A stretch of 64,000 nt of DNA from Delphinapterus leucas (lineage: Eukaryota; Chordata; Mammalia; Artiodactyla; Monodontidae), in assembly GCF_002288925.2 (NCBI RefSeq), contig NW_022098037.1:2382384-2446383 (forward strand), given 5' to 3'. Of this stretch, positions 11,660 to 23,800 are shown piece by piece; the stretch's first letter is position 1; every line of letters begins with the position of its first letter. The position numbers were made by a program, and so were the translations under genes. The notes under the pieces were generated by a model, which saw only the letters and a program-made list of their open reading frames with translations, was not told where the DNA came from and did not search any database.

Positions 11660-11880
11660 GCCCCTTAGACAGTACTAATTCCTTCCTTCATCATGACTGT
11701 CCAGACCGTGATAAATTTCACAGCACGTGTCACTTTGTATCACTAGAATTTGTTACTTTGCTATAACCTGAGCTTCTCCAAGGTAGGGATGTTGTTCACC
11801 TTGGTGACTGAAATACACAGCACAGTTTGCTGGGAACTCCTAGGGCCCACAAATGTATGTTGACAGAACAATAATGACAA
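11660..11880 (+). repeat. L2-like relic
   Basis: GAGCTTCTCCAAGGTAGGGA followed by a degraded ACAGCACAGTTTGCTGG and ATGTATGTTGACAG tail resembles the L2 3' end. Confidence 0.4.
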
Positions 11881-12099
11881 ACGAGGTGACTTTTTGAACG
11901 TGACTTCTGAAAACCACTATAAAACATATGATCTGGCTGCTCTGTCCTTTATAAATCTTCATGCTTTAAAATATGAATGGGTCAATATCGCATTAAAATT
12001 TTTTTCTTTTAGAATTTATTTTACTTAAAAACAAATGAGACACATTGGACTAAGTTAAATAGAAGTATATAGAGCCATAAGGCTTTAAAAGAAAAAAAA

Positions 12100-13230
12100 A
12101 AAGCAGTCCCTTGCGCCTCTCTACAAACAGCCAGTTACTGCTTCTCTAGAGGTCACCCTTTTAACTCTTCTGCTGTGTCTTTTGGTATTAATCTCCATCT
12201 CCCTGAATAATAAGCTAATGTACAGTTTTTCTTTCAATTTTAGGCTTTACCTATTAACTTTCTACCATAAAATATAAGGAATCAGTTTTCACAGCACCCT
12301 CCTCCACTCCTGCTACACACAGATGCACACTTCCCATCCATATTGAGTTGATACCCAATATAGCTGTATCATAATTTTGGTTAAATTAACATTCTATGTT
12401 CACTTTTTTATGACTACGTAAATATTCATAGCAGAGTTATGTGGTATATTGTGGTTTCTATTTCCATTTTTACTTTCTTGCACAACTTTTTGTTTCCCTA
12501 GTGTTAGCTTTTTGTTATTGGCTGGTCAGTTGATTGGTTTTCTAGTTTTCTATGTACTTGATCATGAATTAAGTCCCTTACCTCCTCTCCTCCAGTTCTG
12601 TAAATCTCTTCCTAATAAAATTAAACATGTCAGATATGGGTGTGTGTCGGTGTGTGTGCATGTATTTTTGTTTTTTGACAATAGCATTCGTTGAGCCTTT
12701 TGACCTGCCATCTGGACTGGTTGCTCTTTTGGCCCAGTGCCCAACAGTAATCCTGGGATTTTTCCTTTGCTGACATCCTAAGGGTTCCATTTACCTTTCT
12801 CAGACTGGATGCCCTGTCTTCCTCTTGCAGCTCATTCCTTTGTTTTGGGGGAACACCTCCTCAAGTAACTTCCTGAAAGGTTGCATGGGAAGTAAATTTG
12901 TTGGGACTTTACATGTCTGAAAATGTTTTTATTCCTCCCTGACACTTGAATGATAATATGGCTAGATAATATTAAATACAATAACCATTTTGCTCAGAAT
13001 CATGAAGGCATCGTTAATTGTTTTGTAAATTCTAGTGTTACTATTTAGAACGTGGAAGCTATTTTGGTTTTTTTATTTTTTTAATTTAAAAAATTAAAAA
13101 AAAATTTAATCCTCTTATTATTCGTTTTTAACAAAGGGCCCCAGGGGTAGGGGTATTCTGGTTCTTGAAACCTGTTTAGTAACATCTTTTTTCTTTTTTC
13201 CTTCATCTTGGGGAATGTTTAAAATCTCTC
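12100..13230 (-). mobile_element. L1-like relic, antisense, low confidence
   Basis: GGGAAGTAAATTTGTTGGGAC, ATGTCTGAAAATGTTTTTATTC and a 'CTTGAATGATAATATGGCTAGATA' block match an antisense L1 segment that is common in mammals. The part before 12800 is uncertain. Confidence 0.4.
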
Positions 13231-13543
13231 GGGACTTACCTGGTGGACCAGTGGGTTAGACTCCACACTCCCAATGCGGGGGTCCTGGGTTCAATCCGTG
13301 TTCAGGGAACTAGATCCCGCATGCATGCCACAACTAAGAGTTTGCATACTGCAACTAAGAGTTCGCATGCTGCAACTAAGAAGCCTGCATGCCGCAGCAG
13401 AGAGCCCTCATGCTGCAACTAAAAAGATTCCACATGCTGCAACTAAAGGTCCCACATGCCGCAAGGAAGATCTTGTGTGCTGCAACTAAAACCCGGCACA
13501 GCCTAAACAAACAAACAAACAAACAAATAAATAAATATTTTTA
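13231..13543 (+). mobile_element. CHR-type SINE with internal minisatellite
   Basis: The sense head GGGACTTACCTGGTGGACC is followed by a tail of about eight degenerate units of 21-24 bases built on CATGCTGCAACTAAGA, then AAAC and AAAT repeats. Flanks AAAATCTCTC (13221-13230) and AAAATCTGTC (13544-13553) form a near-perfect target duplication. Confidence 0.85.
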
Positions 13544-13605
13544 AAAATCTGTCAAGCCAATGTTCTGTAATTTGACAATTATGTACTATTATGGTGTGTT
13601 TTTTA

Positions 13606-13724
13606 TTTTTTTTTTAGTTTTTGGCCATTCCACGTAGCATCTTAGTTCCCCAACCAGGGATAGAACCCACACCCTCTGCATTGGAAGCATGGAGTCTTAA
13701 CCACTGGACCGTCAGGGAAGTCTG
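13606..13724 (-). mobile_element. Short CHR-related SINE, antisense
   Basis: Poly-T at left, then TTTTTGGCC and GTTCCCCAACCAGGGATAG, ending CAGGGAAGTC. It has an exact 14-base duplication, TGGTGTGTTTTTTA, at 13592-13605 and 13725-13738. Confidence 0.9.
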
Positions 13725-14609
13725 TGGTGTGTTTTTTAAAAAGAATTAATTTTGTGTTTTATTTATAAGTTGAGGATATCACTTTATTTTTTAATAATCA
13801 GGAGCAGTTAGTCCCTGAGATATTTTTAAATAAAATCTTTTGATGTTTAGTATACAAAAAATAAACTGCATCATTTAAAATATACCCTTTTATGAATTTT
13901 GACAGAGATATTGAAACTACCTTGAAACCACCACAACAATCAAAACAAAGAACAATTCCAATTGCATCACCACCAGTTGTTTCCTTGACTCCTTAAAGTC
14001 CATTCCTCCTTCCACCAAGGCAGGTGCTGCACTGCTTTTTGTTACTATGGATTAGTTGGCATTAAATGTGGATTGATATCAGGGTAGGCCCTCTGACTTT
14101 GCCTTTAAAAAAAAAGTGTTTTGGCTAGGTCATTCGCATTCCAAAATAAAATTTTGAATTAGCCTGTCAATTTTCACACACAAAAAATAAACCTGCTGGA
14201 ATTTCATGGAGATTAAGTTGAACATATAGATTAATCTGGAAAAACTGACATTCTAGCAATATTGTTTTCCATCTCATTAATATGATATAGCTCTCTATCT
14301 AGGTCTTTAGCTTCTCTCAACAATGTTTTATAGTTTTCAATGTATAGCTATTGCATATATTGTATTAAACTAATTGTAAATATTTCATCCTTTTGAATGC
14401 TACTGGAAATGAAATTTTTATTTCATTTTCCAATTGTTTATTTCTAGTATATAGAAATACTACTCTATTTTTGTACATTGACTTTGCATAAGCCTTGCTA
14501 AATTCACTTATTGAGTTCTAGGGTCATTTTCCTGTTTGCCTTATGATTTTCTACTACACAATCATATTGTCTGCAAATAGAGTTCTACTTCTTCCTTTCT
14601 ATTCTGTGT

Positions 14610-14652
14610 GCTTTTTCTTTTCTTTTCTTTTCTTTCTTTTTTTTTTTTTTTA
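14610..14652. repeat. (TTTTC)n and poly-T tract
   Basis: A pyrimidine microsatellite inside the L1 relic. Confidence 0.9.
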
Positions 14653-16284
14653 ACTTTTTGCACTGGCTAGGTCTTCTAGTAGAACGTTGAATAGCAGTAA
14701 GACAGGGCATCTTTGTATTGCTCTCAGTCTTAGGAGAAAGGCATTCAGTGTTTTGCCATTAAGTATGGTGCTAACTGTGGACCTTCCATAAATGTTCTTG
14801 AACCAGTTGAGGATGTTTCCTCTCTTTTTTTCCTAGAGAGTTGATAATCGTGAATGGATGCTGAATTTTAAAAAATGCTTTTGCTTCATCTATTGGCATA
14901 ATTATAATGCGATTCTCCTTTATTTTGTTAATATGGCGAATTATGTTAACTGGTTTTGAGTGTTAAACCAACCTTGCATTTCTGAAATAAACCTTACCTG
15001 GTCATGATGTGTAACAATCCTTTTTATATGTTACTGGGTTTAACTCACATTTATATGTGTTTATACAATTTGTGTCTCTATGTATGAGGGATTTGAGTCT
15101 ATTATTTTATGTAATGTCTTTGTCTGGTTTTAGCATCAGAGTAATACTGTCTTTAAAAAAAATGAGTTTAAGGGATATTCCTTTCTCTTCTGTTTTTGAA
15201 AAAAATTGCATTGGGTTGATATTATTTCTTCCTTACATGTTTGATAGAATTCAACAGTGAAGCCCTCTGATCCTGCAGTTTCCTTTTTTGGAGAGTTTTC
15301 TTAATTACAACTTTAATTTCTGTAATACATATAGGACTACTTGTTATCTATTTCTTCTTGTGTCAGTATTAATATTTGTGTCTTTCAAGATATTTGTCCA
15401 TTTTATTTGTTATGAAATTTATTGGCATAAAGTTGTTCATACTATTCCCTTATTATCTTTTTAAATGTCTTTTGGTTCTGTATTGACAGACTCTCTTTCA
15501 ATCCTCATATTGGTAATTTGTGTTTTCTCTTTCTTCTTGATAAGTCTATCTAGAGCTTTATAAGTTTCATTAATAATTTCAAAGAATCAGATTCTGATTT
15601 CATTGATTTTTCTCTGCTGTCCATCTGTTTTCATTTTCATTGTTCTCTAATCTTTACTTAAAAAAAAAGTGCTCTTCTTTTTCTAGATTCCTTAAGAGAG
15701 AGCATAGATTATTGATGTTGGATCTTTCTTTTCAATAATATAGGTATTTAAACCTACATATTTTTCTATAAGCATTGCTTTAGCTGAATTCCATAAAGTT
15801 TTATATGTTGCATTTTACTGATTATTAGTTTGAATATTTTCTAATTTATTTGTGATTTGATTTCTTCTGTGACCTATGCATTGTATACAAGCAAAGTTGT
15901 TTAATTTTCATATGTTTGGGGCTTTTCTACATGCTTTACTGTTTTCTATTTCTGTTAATTCTATTGTGATCAGAGAACATACACTGTATGATTTATTCTT
16001 TTAAAATGTATTGAGACTTGTTTCATGGCAGCATGTAGTCTATCTTTGTAAATGTTCCATGTGTATTTGAAAAGAATATTTATCCTGCAGAGGTTGGGTA
16101 CAGTGTTCTATAAATGTCAGTTAAAATACTGTAGTTGATTGTGTTCAGATCTTCGACATCTTTACTGATTTTTTTTTTTCTTATCTGGATGTTCTATCAA
16201 TTACTGAGATAATTCTGTTAGTCTCCAACAGTAATTAGGATTATGCACGTTCTTTTTCCCCCTTTAGTTCTGACATTTATTCTT

Positions 16285-16489
16285 TTTTTAAAAAAATTAT
16301 TTATTTGGCTGTGACGGGTCTTAGTTGTGGCATGCAGGATCTTTAATTGAGGCATGTCGGATCTTTTCGTTGCGGCATGCAGGCTCTTAGTTGCAGCATG
16401 TGGAATCTAGTTCCCTGACCAACGATTGAACCTGGGACCTCTGCGTTGGGAGCATGGAGTTTTAACCACTGGACCACTAGGGAAGTCCC
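16285..16489 (-). mobile_element. CHR-related SINE inside the L1 relic
   Basis: Antisense with repeated GGCATGCAGGATC-type units and the head ending CACTAGGGAAGTCCC. It has an exact 14-base duplication, TGACATTTATTCTT, at 16271-16284 and 16490-16503. Confidence 0.92.
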
Positions 16490-16870
16490 TGACATTTATT
16501 CTTCATATACTTTGAACTTATGTTATTGGTCACATATTATTTATAATTAATATGGCTTCTGGTTTTGCTGACCTTTTGATTGTTATGAAATATCCCTCTT
16601 TGTCCCTAGGAATATTCCTTGTCTTGATGTCTACTTTTGGAAAGCTGCATATGTTTATATAATTCATATATCAGTGAGGTCTCCAACATTTGGCTTCTAT
16701 TACTTGTAGACTGTATTATACAGAACTAGGAAACGCTATGCGCATAGATAGACACAGAGGTAGGAACAAGAATGGCAGGACCATTCCACAACCATGTCAG
16801 GTGATGAGGCTGTAGGACCAGCAGCGAGGAAGCAGCAGAGGTTAATATTTGGCCCTTTATGCTCTTGACA

Positions 16871-17128
16871 ATATAGCATAATGGTTAAGAGCACAGTTTT
16901 TGTAGTCTTACAGTTCTAGGTTTAATTGCTGTCCACCATTACTTAACTGTGTGACCTTGGGCAAGTTACTTAACCTCTGTTTCTTCATATGTAAAATGGG
17001 GACATATAATAGTACATGTGTTTTACAAACATAAAATTACATATATATAGTATATATATATACTTCATATACATATCTACACACACAAATATATAGTGCT
17101 TAGCAAAGTATCTGTTCCATAAATATTT
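16871..17128 (+). mobile_element. MIR with an AT-rich internal expansion
   Basis: ATAATGGTTAAGAGCACAG, the TGTGTGACCTTGGGCAAG core, ACTTAACCTCTGTTTCTTC and TGTAAAATGGGG are close to consensus. A (TA)n stretch at 17036-17100 interrupts it before the end at GTGCTTAGCAAAGTATCTG. Confidence 0.85.
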
Positions 17129-17485
17129 TTATATGTCATTGTATAATATATAATATGATATATTGCTATATCATATATTCATATATTCTAGTTTCCACTT
17201 TCCTGCTGACTTCAAATTTTCAGAGATTTAGTTAATTGTCTTTTCTTTCTCCTATTTGCCCTTATTCCTCCTGCCCCTACTCCTACTCTATTTTCTTATT
17301 TCCCAACTTTTTGGTTCCCACCCCTGCCAACATGTATTTAATAACCTCAAGAGCTGTAAACTACAATTAAGGCGGTTGCTGCTTGCTGTCTTTGTTTTGA
17401 GGCTCCCCATCAATCTTTATAGCTTGTCTAGGGCTTCAATTTCTGCTCTGAAAAAATTTCTTCTCTGCATTTATTAGAGTTTTCT

Positions 17486-17514
17486 GGTTATTTGCAATAT
17501 TGTTGCAAATAACC
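17486..17514. repeat. Perfect inverted repeat, 12-base arms, 5-base loop
   Basis: Arms GGTTATTTGCAA and TTGCAAATAACC around TATTG. No known element was recognised. Confidence 0.95.
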
Positions 17515-17919
17515 GGGGCTTACATACCTAGTTCAGAAACACACTCCAAGTATGTACTTGTGCTGAAAGAATAATAACACTGTTTACAGAAGAAATGCCC
17601 TATATTTTTTAAAAGGATTCTCAGCAGAGCTTATTAAAAAAAAAAAAAAAAGCCCTGTTAGAAGGGGAATATGAAAGCTCAAGTCACCTACTCCTTTTCC
17701 CACTCTGAGAAGCATCTCCTTCAGAAGAATTCCCAACCAGATGGTGTTCGATGTTCCTGACCCTGCAGCATGATTTGGAAAAAAGATCATAAGTTTTGAA
17801 GTCGGATAACTCAGACACTTAGGCTTTCTGTTATTCCTTAGCTTTTCCTAGCATGTCTCCTGGTTTGTAAATTGCATCGGGTATTATCGGCTGTCCATGG
17901 TTTCCTCTTCAGGAAAGAC

Positions 17920-18180
17920 ATTCCCAAACCCACATCCATGTTCATTTCCCTTTCATACATTTTGTACCTTTCATCTGAGGCAACTCTCAGGGTTTTTGAT
18001 TTTCATTTAAGTATGTATTTATTAACGTCTGCCCCTAATACTGGACTGTAGCTCCACCAGGCCAGGGACCACGAGTGTTGACCGTACCCCTGTATTCCCA
18101 GGCTAAACTCAGCACTGTGCACCCAGAGTCTAGCAGAGTGCCTGGCACACAGTAGGCAGCCAACGAACAAATGGATGACA
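17920..18180 (+). mobile_element. L2 3' end just upstream of the promoter
   Basis: Ends with AGTGCCTGGCACACAGTAGG, a typical L2 tail, directly before the CpG island. Confidence 0.55.
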
Positions 18181-18376
18181 AAAGGGCAGCAGCCTCTGGC
18201 CCTAGCGCCATCGGTGGGGCGTGGAGGGAGCCGCCCAGGCCCGCAGATCCCTCCCAGGCGCTAGGACCAGGACCCCCACCAGGCCCAGCACCGCCCCTGG
18301 CCCTGGCCCTGGCCCTGCCCCTGGCCACCAGCCCGAACGATCCCTTGCGGTAGCGCCTCTCCCGGTGACGCCATCC

Positions 18377-18393
18377 GGGGGCGGGACTTCCGG
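18377..18393 (+). promoter_or_regulatory. Adjacent Sp1-like and ETS-like sites
   Basis: GGGGGCGGG is followed at once by ACTTCCGG, a typical pairing in TATA-less CpG-island promoters. The pair sits just upstream of the inferred first exon and may mark the region of transcription initiation. Confidence 0.5.
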
Positions 18394-18394
18394 C

Positions 18395-18481
18395 CGCCGA
18401 AGTTTAACAGTCCAGGCGGGAGCCGGAAGCCCAGCGCCGGAGAGGGCCGCGCCGGGGCCCCCGGTGTACGGCGGCTGAGAG
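18395..18481 (+). other. NEDD1: NEDD1 exon 1 (5' UTR, non-coding; start approximate)
   Basis: A strong splice donor (GAGAG followed by gtgagg) begins at 18482 inside the CpG island, just downstream of clustered ETS and Sp1 motifs. It is the natural partner for the acceptor before the ATG-bearing exon 2 at about 20714. There is no ATG between 18395 and 18481, so the exon should be untranslated. The transcription start is not visible in the sequence and the left edge is an estimate. Confidence 0.65.
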
Positions 18482-18648
18482 GTGAGGTTCCGGAGGGCCC
18501 GGGGTGGGGGCCGACGGCTGCCGAGTACTTGCCCTCTACTGGTGCCCGCTCTCCGGTCACCTCAGGGGGCGGGTCGGAGGCCCTGGGGTCCCGGGGCTCC
18601 GGCCGGCCTGGCGCTCCGGACGGTTACCGGGCAGGGGTGCGGTGGCGC

Positions 18649-18658
18649 TTTTGGCGCG
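18649..18658 (+). promoter_or_regulatory. E2F-like site in NEDD1 intron 1
   Basis: The sequence TTTTGGCGCG matches the E2F consensus TTTSGCGC without mismatch. It lies within the CpG island, about 170 bases downstream of the exon 1 donor. Occupancy is inferred and not shown. Confidence 0.5.
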
Positions 18659-18800
18659 GAAGTTCCAGGGAGCCGCGGGCCGGGGTCGCGCACCTCCCCC
18701 TGCGACGGGCTCCGGTCGGGCCTGAGAGGTGGCCCGGGTCAACTGGGGTAGGTCGGTGGCGGCTCTGGGGGCTGCGCTGCCTCCGGAAAGTTTGCCGCTT

Positions 18801-20040
18801 GTCCACAGTCCCGTTCTCTTTTTGTAAACCTCTCAAATCCAACTCGTTTAGCAGGTGCTCAAATGCATTTTACGAGGTAACCCCAGTTGAGCAAGACTCC
18901 TGCAAGTAAAATGCATTTTGGGTTTTTACTGAAATTTGTAGAACTTTTGTTTAAGCTAAGTCGTAGTGGAATTGTTTTTTGTAGCCGCGCTCCCCGAATC
19001 CGGGGCTGACGGTGCTACCGCCTTGTGTCCTGACAGCTCAGTTTTGATGGGAGCCTCTTCCTGAGGCTGATATGATGCCGCGCCCTTAAAATGTGCTCAG
19101 TTCTCGGAAGACTGAGGTTGGTGGGCCCTTTCCCGCTCCACTTTGAGAGGAGGAGACCGACGTTGAATGACTTGGCCAAAGTGACTGTCACCTAACTCTG
19201 GGGCAGATCATCTGAGCCAGGTCTAAAGGGATCTTTCCGCTACATCACGGCACTCAACAGGAATGGTCTAAGATTATAGTAAAGATATCTTTCAGTGGTT
19301 TTTACTGGGTTTACAGATGCCTTTCCAGCACTTCATTGTTGTTGAGTAGGGATCCGAAAGGGCACATGTTACCACCTGTTAAGGCACCAAATCCAAACAC
19401 TGTGTCTACATTTCAACAGATGACTGACGGCTCTTAGTAGAACTGTATTTATCTGATGAATGAAGCATAGTGAATCACATAGGTGGCTTTTCTAGTTAAC
19501 AAAAGTTTTAGCTTCTTTATAAACACATTGAAATTTTTGTCTCTGGAGAATGAAAGGGCCCTGTAACTTGTTAGGCCTTTAGGTTGTCCTCTGAAATAGA
19601 GTCTGCTCCTCATAAGTGTGATGTTTTGTTGATGACTTGGGAACCTGTCTGTAATATCACTTACGCGCTGCTGCACTCTTGCACTGTCCACACCAGGAAG
19701 GTGTGAAGGGTATATTTCTAGGCCCCCATCCCTTCCCTTCCCCTTTCTCCCAGGTATTTCTCAGCATTTTTTTCTTACCCGTCATGCATTACTACTTGCC
19801 TTTTGTCTTCTAGACTGCCTTGGTTTATGAAATCACTTTGTCAGAATTCTGTGTTTGAACTGTATACTGTGAACAGATAATACAGGCGAAGGCATTGTAG
19901 ACTGTGTGTTGGTATAGGGACTTAGTGACATCTTCTTAGGATGTATTTGCTAATTTTAGACTTATTTGGAAAGCCTGCCATGGCGGGATTCTGACCTGCA
20001 GGAGTGCTACAGTTTATCATAAATTTTTTAAAAGGTAAGG
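18801..20040. other. NEDD1 intron 1, mostly unrecognised
   Basis: A MIR-like fragment in antisense may lie at about 19140-19255. Otherwise nothing is assigned. Confidence 0.4.
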
Positions 20041-20049
20041 AAGTTACCT

Positions 20050-20640
20050 ATCCAACAGTTATTTGTTGAGTATCAGCTGTGTGCCAGGAATGTTTCAAGA
20101 CTGGTAGTAAACAAGATGAAATCCCTGTTCTAAGGATCTTTATTTTGTTCAAGTCAAGGGGAGTTAGACATGAGAATAAGACTGCAGATAGCAGGAAGGG
20201 CCATAAAAAATGAAACAGGGTAATGGGATATAGGACAACTGGTATGGAGCAGCTTTAGCCATGGTGGTCAGGGAAGGCCTTTCTGAGGAAGAAACATGAG
20301 CTGAGACTGGAATGATGTGAAGGAGATGACCTTGGGAAATCGGGAAAGACCATTCCAGGCAGATGGGGCTGCAAACAGAAAGACTCGGAGGTGAGAAAGA
20401 AGGCCAGTGAGTTTGGTGGCCCTGGGAAAGAGAGGTAGGAATGTTACAGCAGGCCAGTTTGTGTGAGGCACGCTAAGGAGGTTGGATTTCATTGTAATTG
20501 TTCTGGAGAGTCATTGGAAAGGTCAGCTAAGAGAATATGATCTGGTTTATGTTTTAGAGAGATCACTCCAAAAACTTTGTGGTGAGCACAGTCTCTGAGA
20601 CAAAAGTGAACGAGTAGAGCCACTTGTTTTAGATAAGATG
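20050..20640 (-). mobile_element. L2 relic, antisense, in intron 1
   Basis: CAGCTGTGTGCCAGGAATG, GTGGTCAGGGAAGGCCTTTC, ACCATTCCAGGCAGATGG and GGCCAGTGAGTTTGG follow antisense L2. It ends about 70 bases before exon 2. Confidence 0.75.
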
Positions 20641-20713
20641 CCTCATCTTAACTCTTGTTTTTAAAACCTACCCTTAACTGTTTTTAAAATATGTTGTTTT
20701 AAACTGTTTGCAG

Positions 20714-20857
20714 GTGCAGTCATGCAGGAAAACCTTGGATTTGCTTCATCGGGAGATGATGTTAAAATATGGGATGCTTCATCTATGACATTGGTGGATA
20801 AGTTCAACCCACACACATCACCACATGGAATCAGCTCAGTGTGTTGGAGCAGCAATA
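20714..20857 (+). CDS. NEDD1: NEDD1 exon 2 (first coding exon; CDS from 20722)
   Basis: The acceptor tttgcag ends at 20713, leaving eight untranslated bases before the ATG at 20722. A second AG at 20718-20719 could serve as an alternative acceptor without changing the protein. The coding part is 136 bases (residues 1-45 plus one base) and contains the first WD-type strand VKIWD. The donor is gtatcc at 20858. Confidence 0.96.
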
Positions 20858-23800
20858 GTATCCTTTTCTTTTTTAAACAACCACTTTTTGTTAGGTTAAA
20901 CAACCACTATCAGTGAAACTTTTGCATGTGATCCATAATGAGAAATATATTTGGCATAGCTGTGAAATAGGAATTTAGTAAACAGTATGTCATATGATGC
21001 ACACTGATATTCTCTGTTGATTTCATTAAAAACTTATTTGCAATTCACTACATTGAAAAACACTGCTATTAAAAATATGTTAGCTACTAGATGCAGATCA
21101 TAGAATTAGTTTTTTTTATTTACAGTTTGTTATTGAATCAAATGGAATAAGGTAGGTAATGGTGGGAAAAGTTCTGAAAGGTTCTGGAATGATGTTTTGT
21201 GTCTGTGTTTGGATATTTGTAGTTGGGAAATTAAAGACAGAACTTGAAGGCAGAAGCAAAGGTTGAGGGAAGAGGTAAAAATAGTCAAACATTCCCATCT
21301 TACTGATGTATTCTCTGTATTTCTCTTCCTTTCTATCTGTGATGAAAATAGCCTTGTTTCCTAAAAAGACAGGAAAATTATCTAGATTGAACTTTCCTAA
21401 GGTTTTTATGTTTCTGATTGACATCCTCCCTGTCTTAATAAGTTCCTAGATGTGGATAAAATGAACTCATAAATAGGGATTTCTCAGTATCTCACTATTG
21501 ACATTTTGGGCAAGATAATGCTTCGTTATGGAGGCTGCCCTGTGCATTGTAGGATGTTTAGAAGCCTTCCTGGTCTCTACCAACCAGATGCCAGTAGCCC
21601 CAGTGGTGACAGCCAAAAATCATCTCCAGAATTGCTAGATGTCACCTGGGAGCCAGAATCACCCTCGGTTGTGAACCACTGCTGTAAACAAAGTATTCTT
21701 ACCACCTTTTGTATGAAAATGTTCTGTATACTTGGTATGCTAGAAATAATCATTCGTTTGTGGAACTCATACGCATACACTATTTCTTAAACAACAGATT
21801 AAGCTTTAACATGTGTCTGATCTTATCAGTATCAAAGTAGTAATATTCTGCTTCCTGATGAAAGTAAAAATATCAAAGCTTTAAAATATGAATGATTCAT
21901 GAACAAAAACAGAAGTTTTCATGCTCAATCTAATTATTCTTGCAAATACATAACAAAAATGATGAATTTTCTTATTGAATTAAATTTACCTCTTCATCAT
22001 TCCTTGATTTTGTATTAAAGTAGCAAAATAAATAACTTTGGTGCTCTATTAATCAAACTCATGGTGAAGGGACTGCAGTTTTGAAGGACTCTAGATGTAG
22101 AGTGGGGTAAGATGTTTTAAAAAGAGTCACAAATGTGTGAGGTTCCTTCTATTAGATTTTTATTATGTTTAGAGCTTAATTTTCCTTGTTACTCACTGCA
22201 TAAAAGTAGCAGTTCTTAATGAGATTTATTATATTTTTCCTCCAAGGAATTTTATTAGGAGTTGATACATTTACTGATAAACCACTTAATGGTCTGTCAA
22301 CAAAACTGATGTAACTATGTGATGGTGTCCTTTGACTTTTGGAAACTGGTCTTATTTCTGTATAGTTTTGTTGTACAAGTACATGTGCACTGAAAACCTT
22401 TGTATAGTTTTATGCCTATTGAGGCTTTGATGCCTTCCATAGAGGTTAGTTACTGAAGACCAAGGAATTCCCAGGCTCAGAGATTTAGGGACCACTTAGC
22501 ATGGATCCCAAGGACAGCGTTGATGGTGAGGTGCCAGGAAGATTAGTTTTCTTTTTTTTGGTTCTCTAGGTAATATTCCTCACTTTCTCATGATTTCTAA
22601 AACTACATGAGAAATAAAAGGAGTAACTAGAGTACCCTCTTGTATTGTTTTCTTTCAGTCCTTTCTTTAATATATTCTAAGGAGAAAAGTAACAATAAAC
22701 ATAGGAAGAAGCCAAGGAAAGGGAAATGATTTATTTTTCTCAGTGCTGTAATACCTAGGTAGGTGGAAGTGATTTTGTTTGAATCATATATCATAATAAA
22801 ATTACAGTCCATGGTATGTTCACAAAATATCTGAATGTTATGTAAATCATCCAAAAGTAATGCAGTTAAGACTTTGCTTGTTAAAAGTATAGGTTTAAAC
22901 TTCTGATATTTTAATTTGTTTTGACTCAAAATCAGATTCTTGGTCTTGGTTATATTATTGTATTTAGTCATTTTAGTTTTAAAATACTTAATTGTTTTGT
23001 GTTTACTGATTATTCCACTTATAATTTATGTAAAATAAGGAAAATATAATTTTAAATTATTAAATTATATTTTAAATAATTATTTTAATAATTTAAAATT
23101 ATATTTTAAATAACTTGAATTTAATTGAATTGAAATAAAGTCAAAACTCTTATAACATAGTTGCTGTGTAACCACACTTATTTATATTTGCTACATATAC
23201 TGTAATATTCTTAATACATTTAAGATTAAAACACTATCACAAAAATTCCATCCTGAGAAAATATCAGGCTTGATTTCTTAGTGGAAAAATAGGAGACTAA
23301 TGTGGATATTTGCTTCCTAGCTTGAATTGGTATCAAGCACTGCGTTACTAAATAGCTGTCTTAACAGTATTTATAGATGAAAAGGTTGATTGATACTTGC
23401 CTGATGTTGCTTTTATCATGCTCTCATCCTTGAAGGATAAAATTAGACCTTCTGGCCTACTCTTTGAAAATGGAGTAGTATTTCACATGGGTTAAATAGC
23501 TTTCAAGTGATAGCAAAATCAGAAAGGATGGTTCTTCCCTGCAGTAGTAGTAAAGAGAATTAGTCTTAGTAATTAGTAATCTGAGCCAGTTTTGAAAGCT
23601 AATGTATCAGCTATATTCATTGCTTAGTGTGCTTGCTTTTGTCATCTCAATTCTTATAATGATAGTCGAGTGCTAGAGCTGCTCATGGATTGTTCGATTC
23701 TCCATAACTCTTCATTTAGATAACTTTCTAGTGACAGCATCTTCCAGTGGTGACAAAATAGTTGTTTCAAGTTGCAAATGTAAACCTGTTCCACTTTTAG

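Larger units (their letters stand above)
13840..16700 (-). mobile_element. Old L1, antisense, covering part of the 3' UTR and ORF2, with a SINE inserted
   Basis: The block around 14940-15020 is the reverse complement of the L1 reverse-transcriptase region (AACCAACCTTGCATTTCTG, then CTGGTCATGATGTGTAACAATCC). The flanking text follows ORF2 in reverse to about 16690. Frames are heavily broken. It is a dead copy truncated at both ends. Confidence 0.75.
18180..18800 (+). promoter_or_regulatory. NEDD1: CpG-island promoter of NEDD1
   Basis: This is the only long GC- and CpG-rich stretch in an otherwise AT-rich window. Motifs seen are TGACG (18366-18370, CRE/ATF-like half site), GGGGGCGGG (18377-18385, Sp1-like), ACTTCCGG (18386-18393, ETS) and a second ETS core CCGGAAG (18423-18429). 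TTTTGGCGCG (18649-18658), in the start of intron 1, is a good E2F match. There is no TATA box at a useful distance, as expected for a housekeeping, cell-cycle-linked gene. A short CCCTGG hexamer repeat lies at 18293-18326. Open frames across this island on both strands are a consequence of its base composition. Confidence 0.85.

Noticed and set aside
13274..13489. Repetitive frame (HAATK-like units)
   Set aside because: It is the translation of a minisatellite inside a SINE.
13231..13543. Tandem units considered as a CRISPR-like array
   Set aside because: The units are degenerate, have no distinct spacers and lie in a vertebrate SINE.
18529..18909. 126-codon and other overlapping frames on both strands of the CpG island
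   Set aside because: GC-rich DNA has few stops. The frames overlap one another on both strands and lie largely in intron 1.
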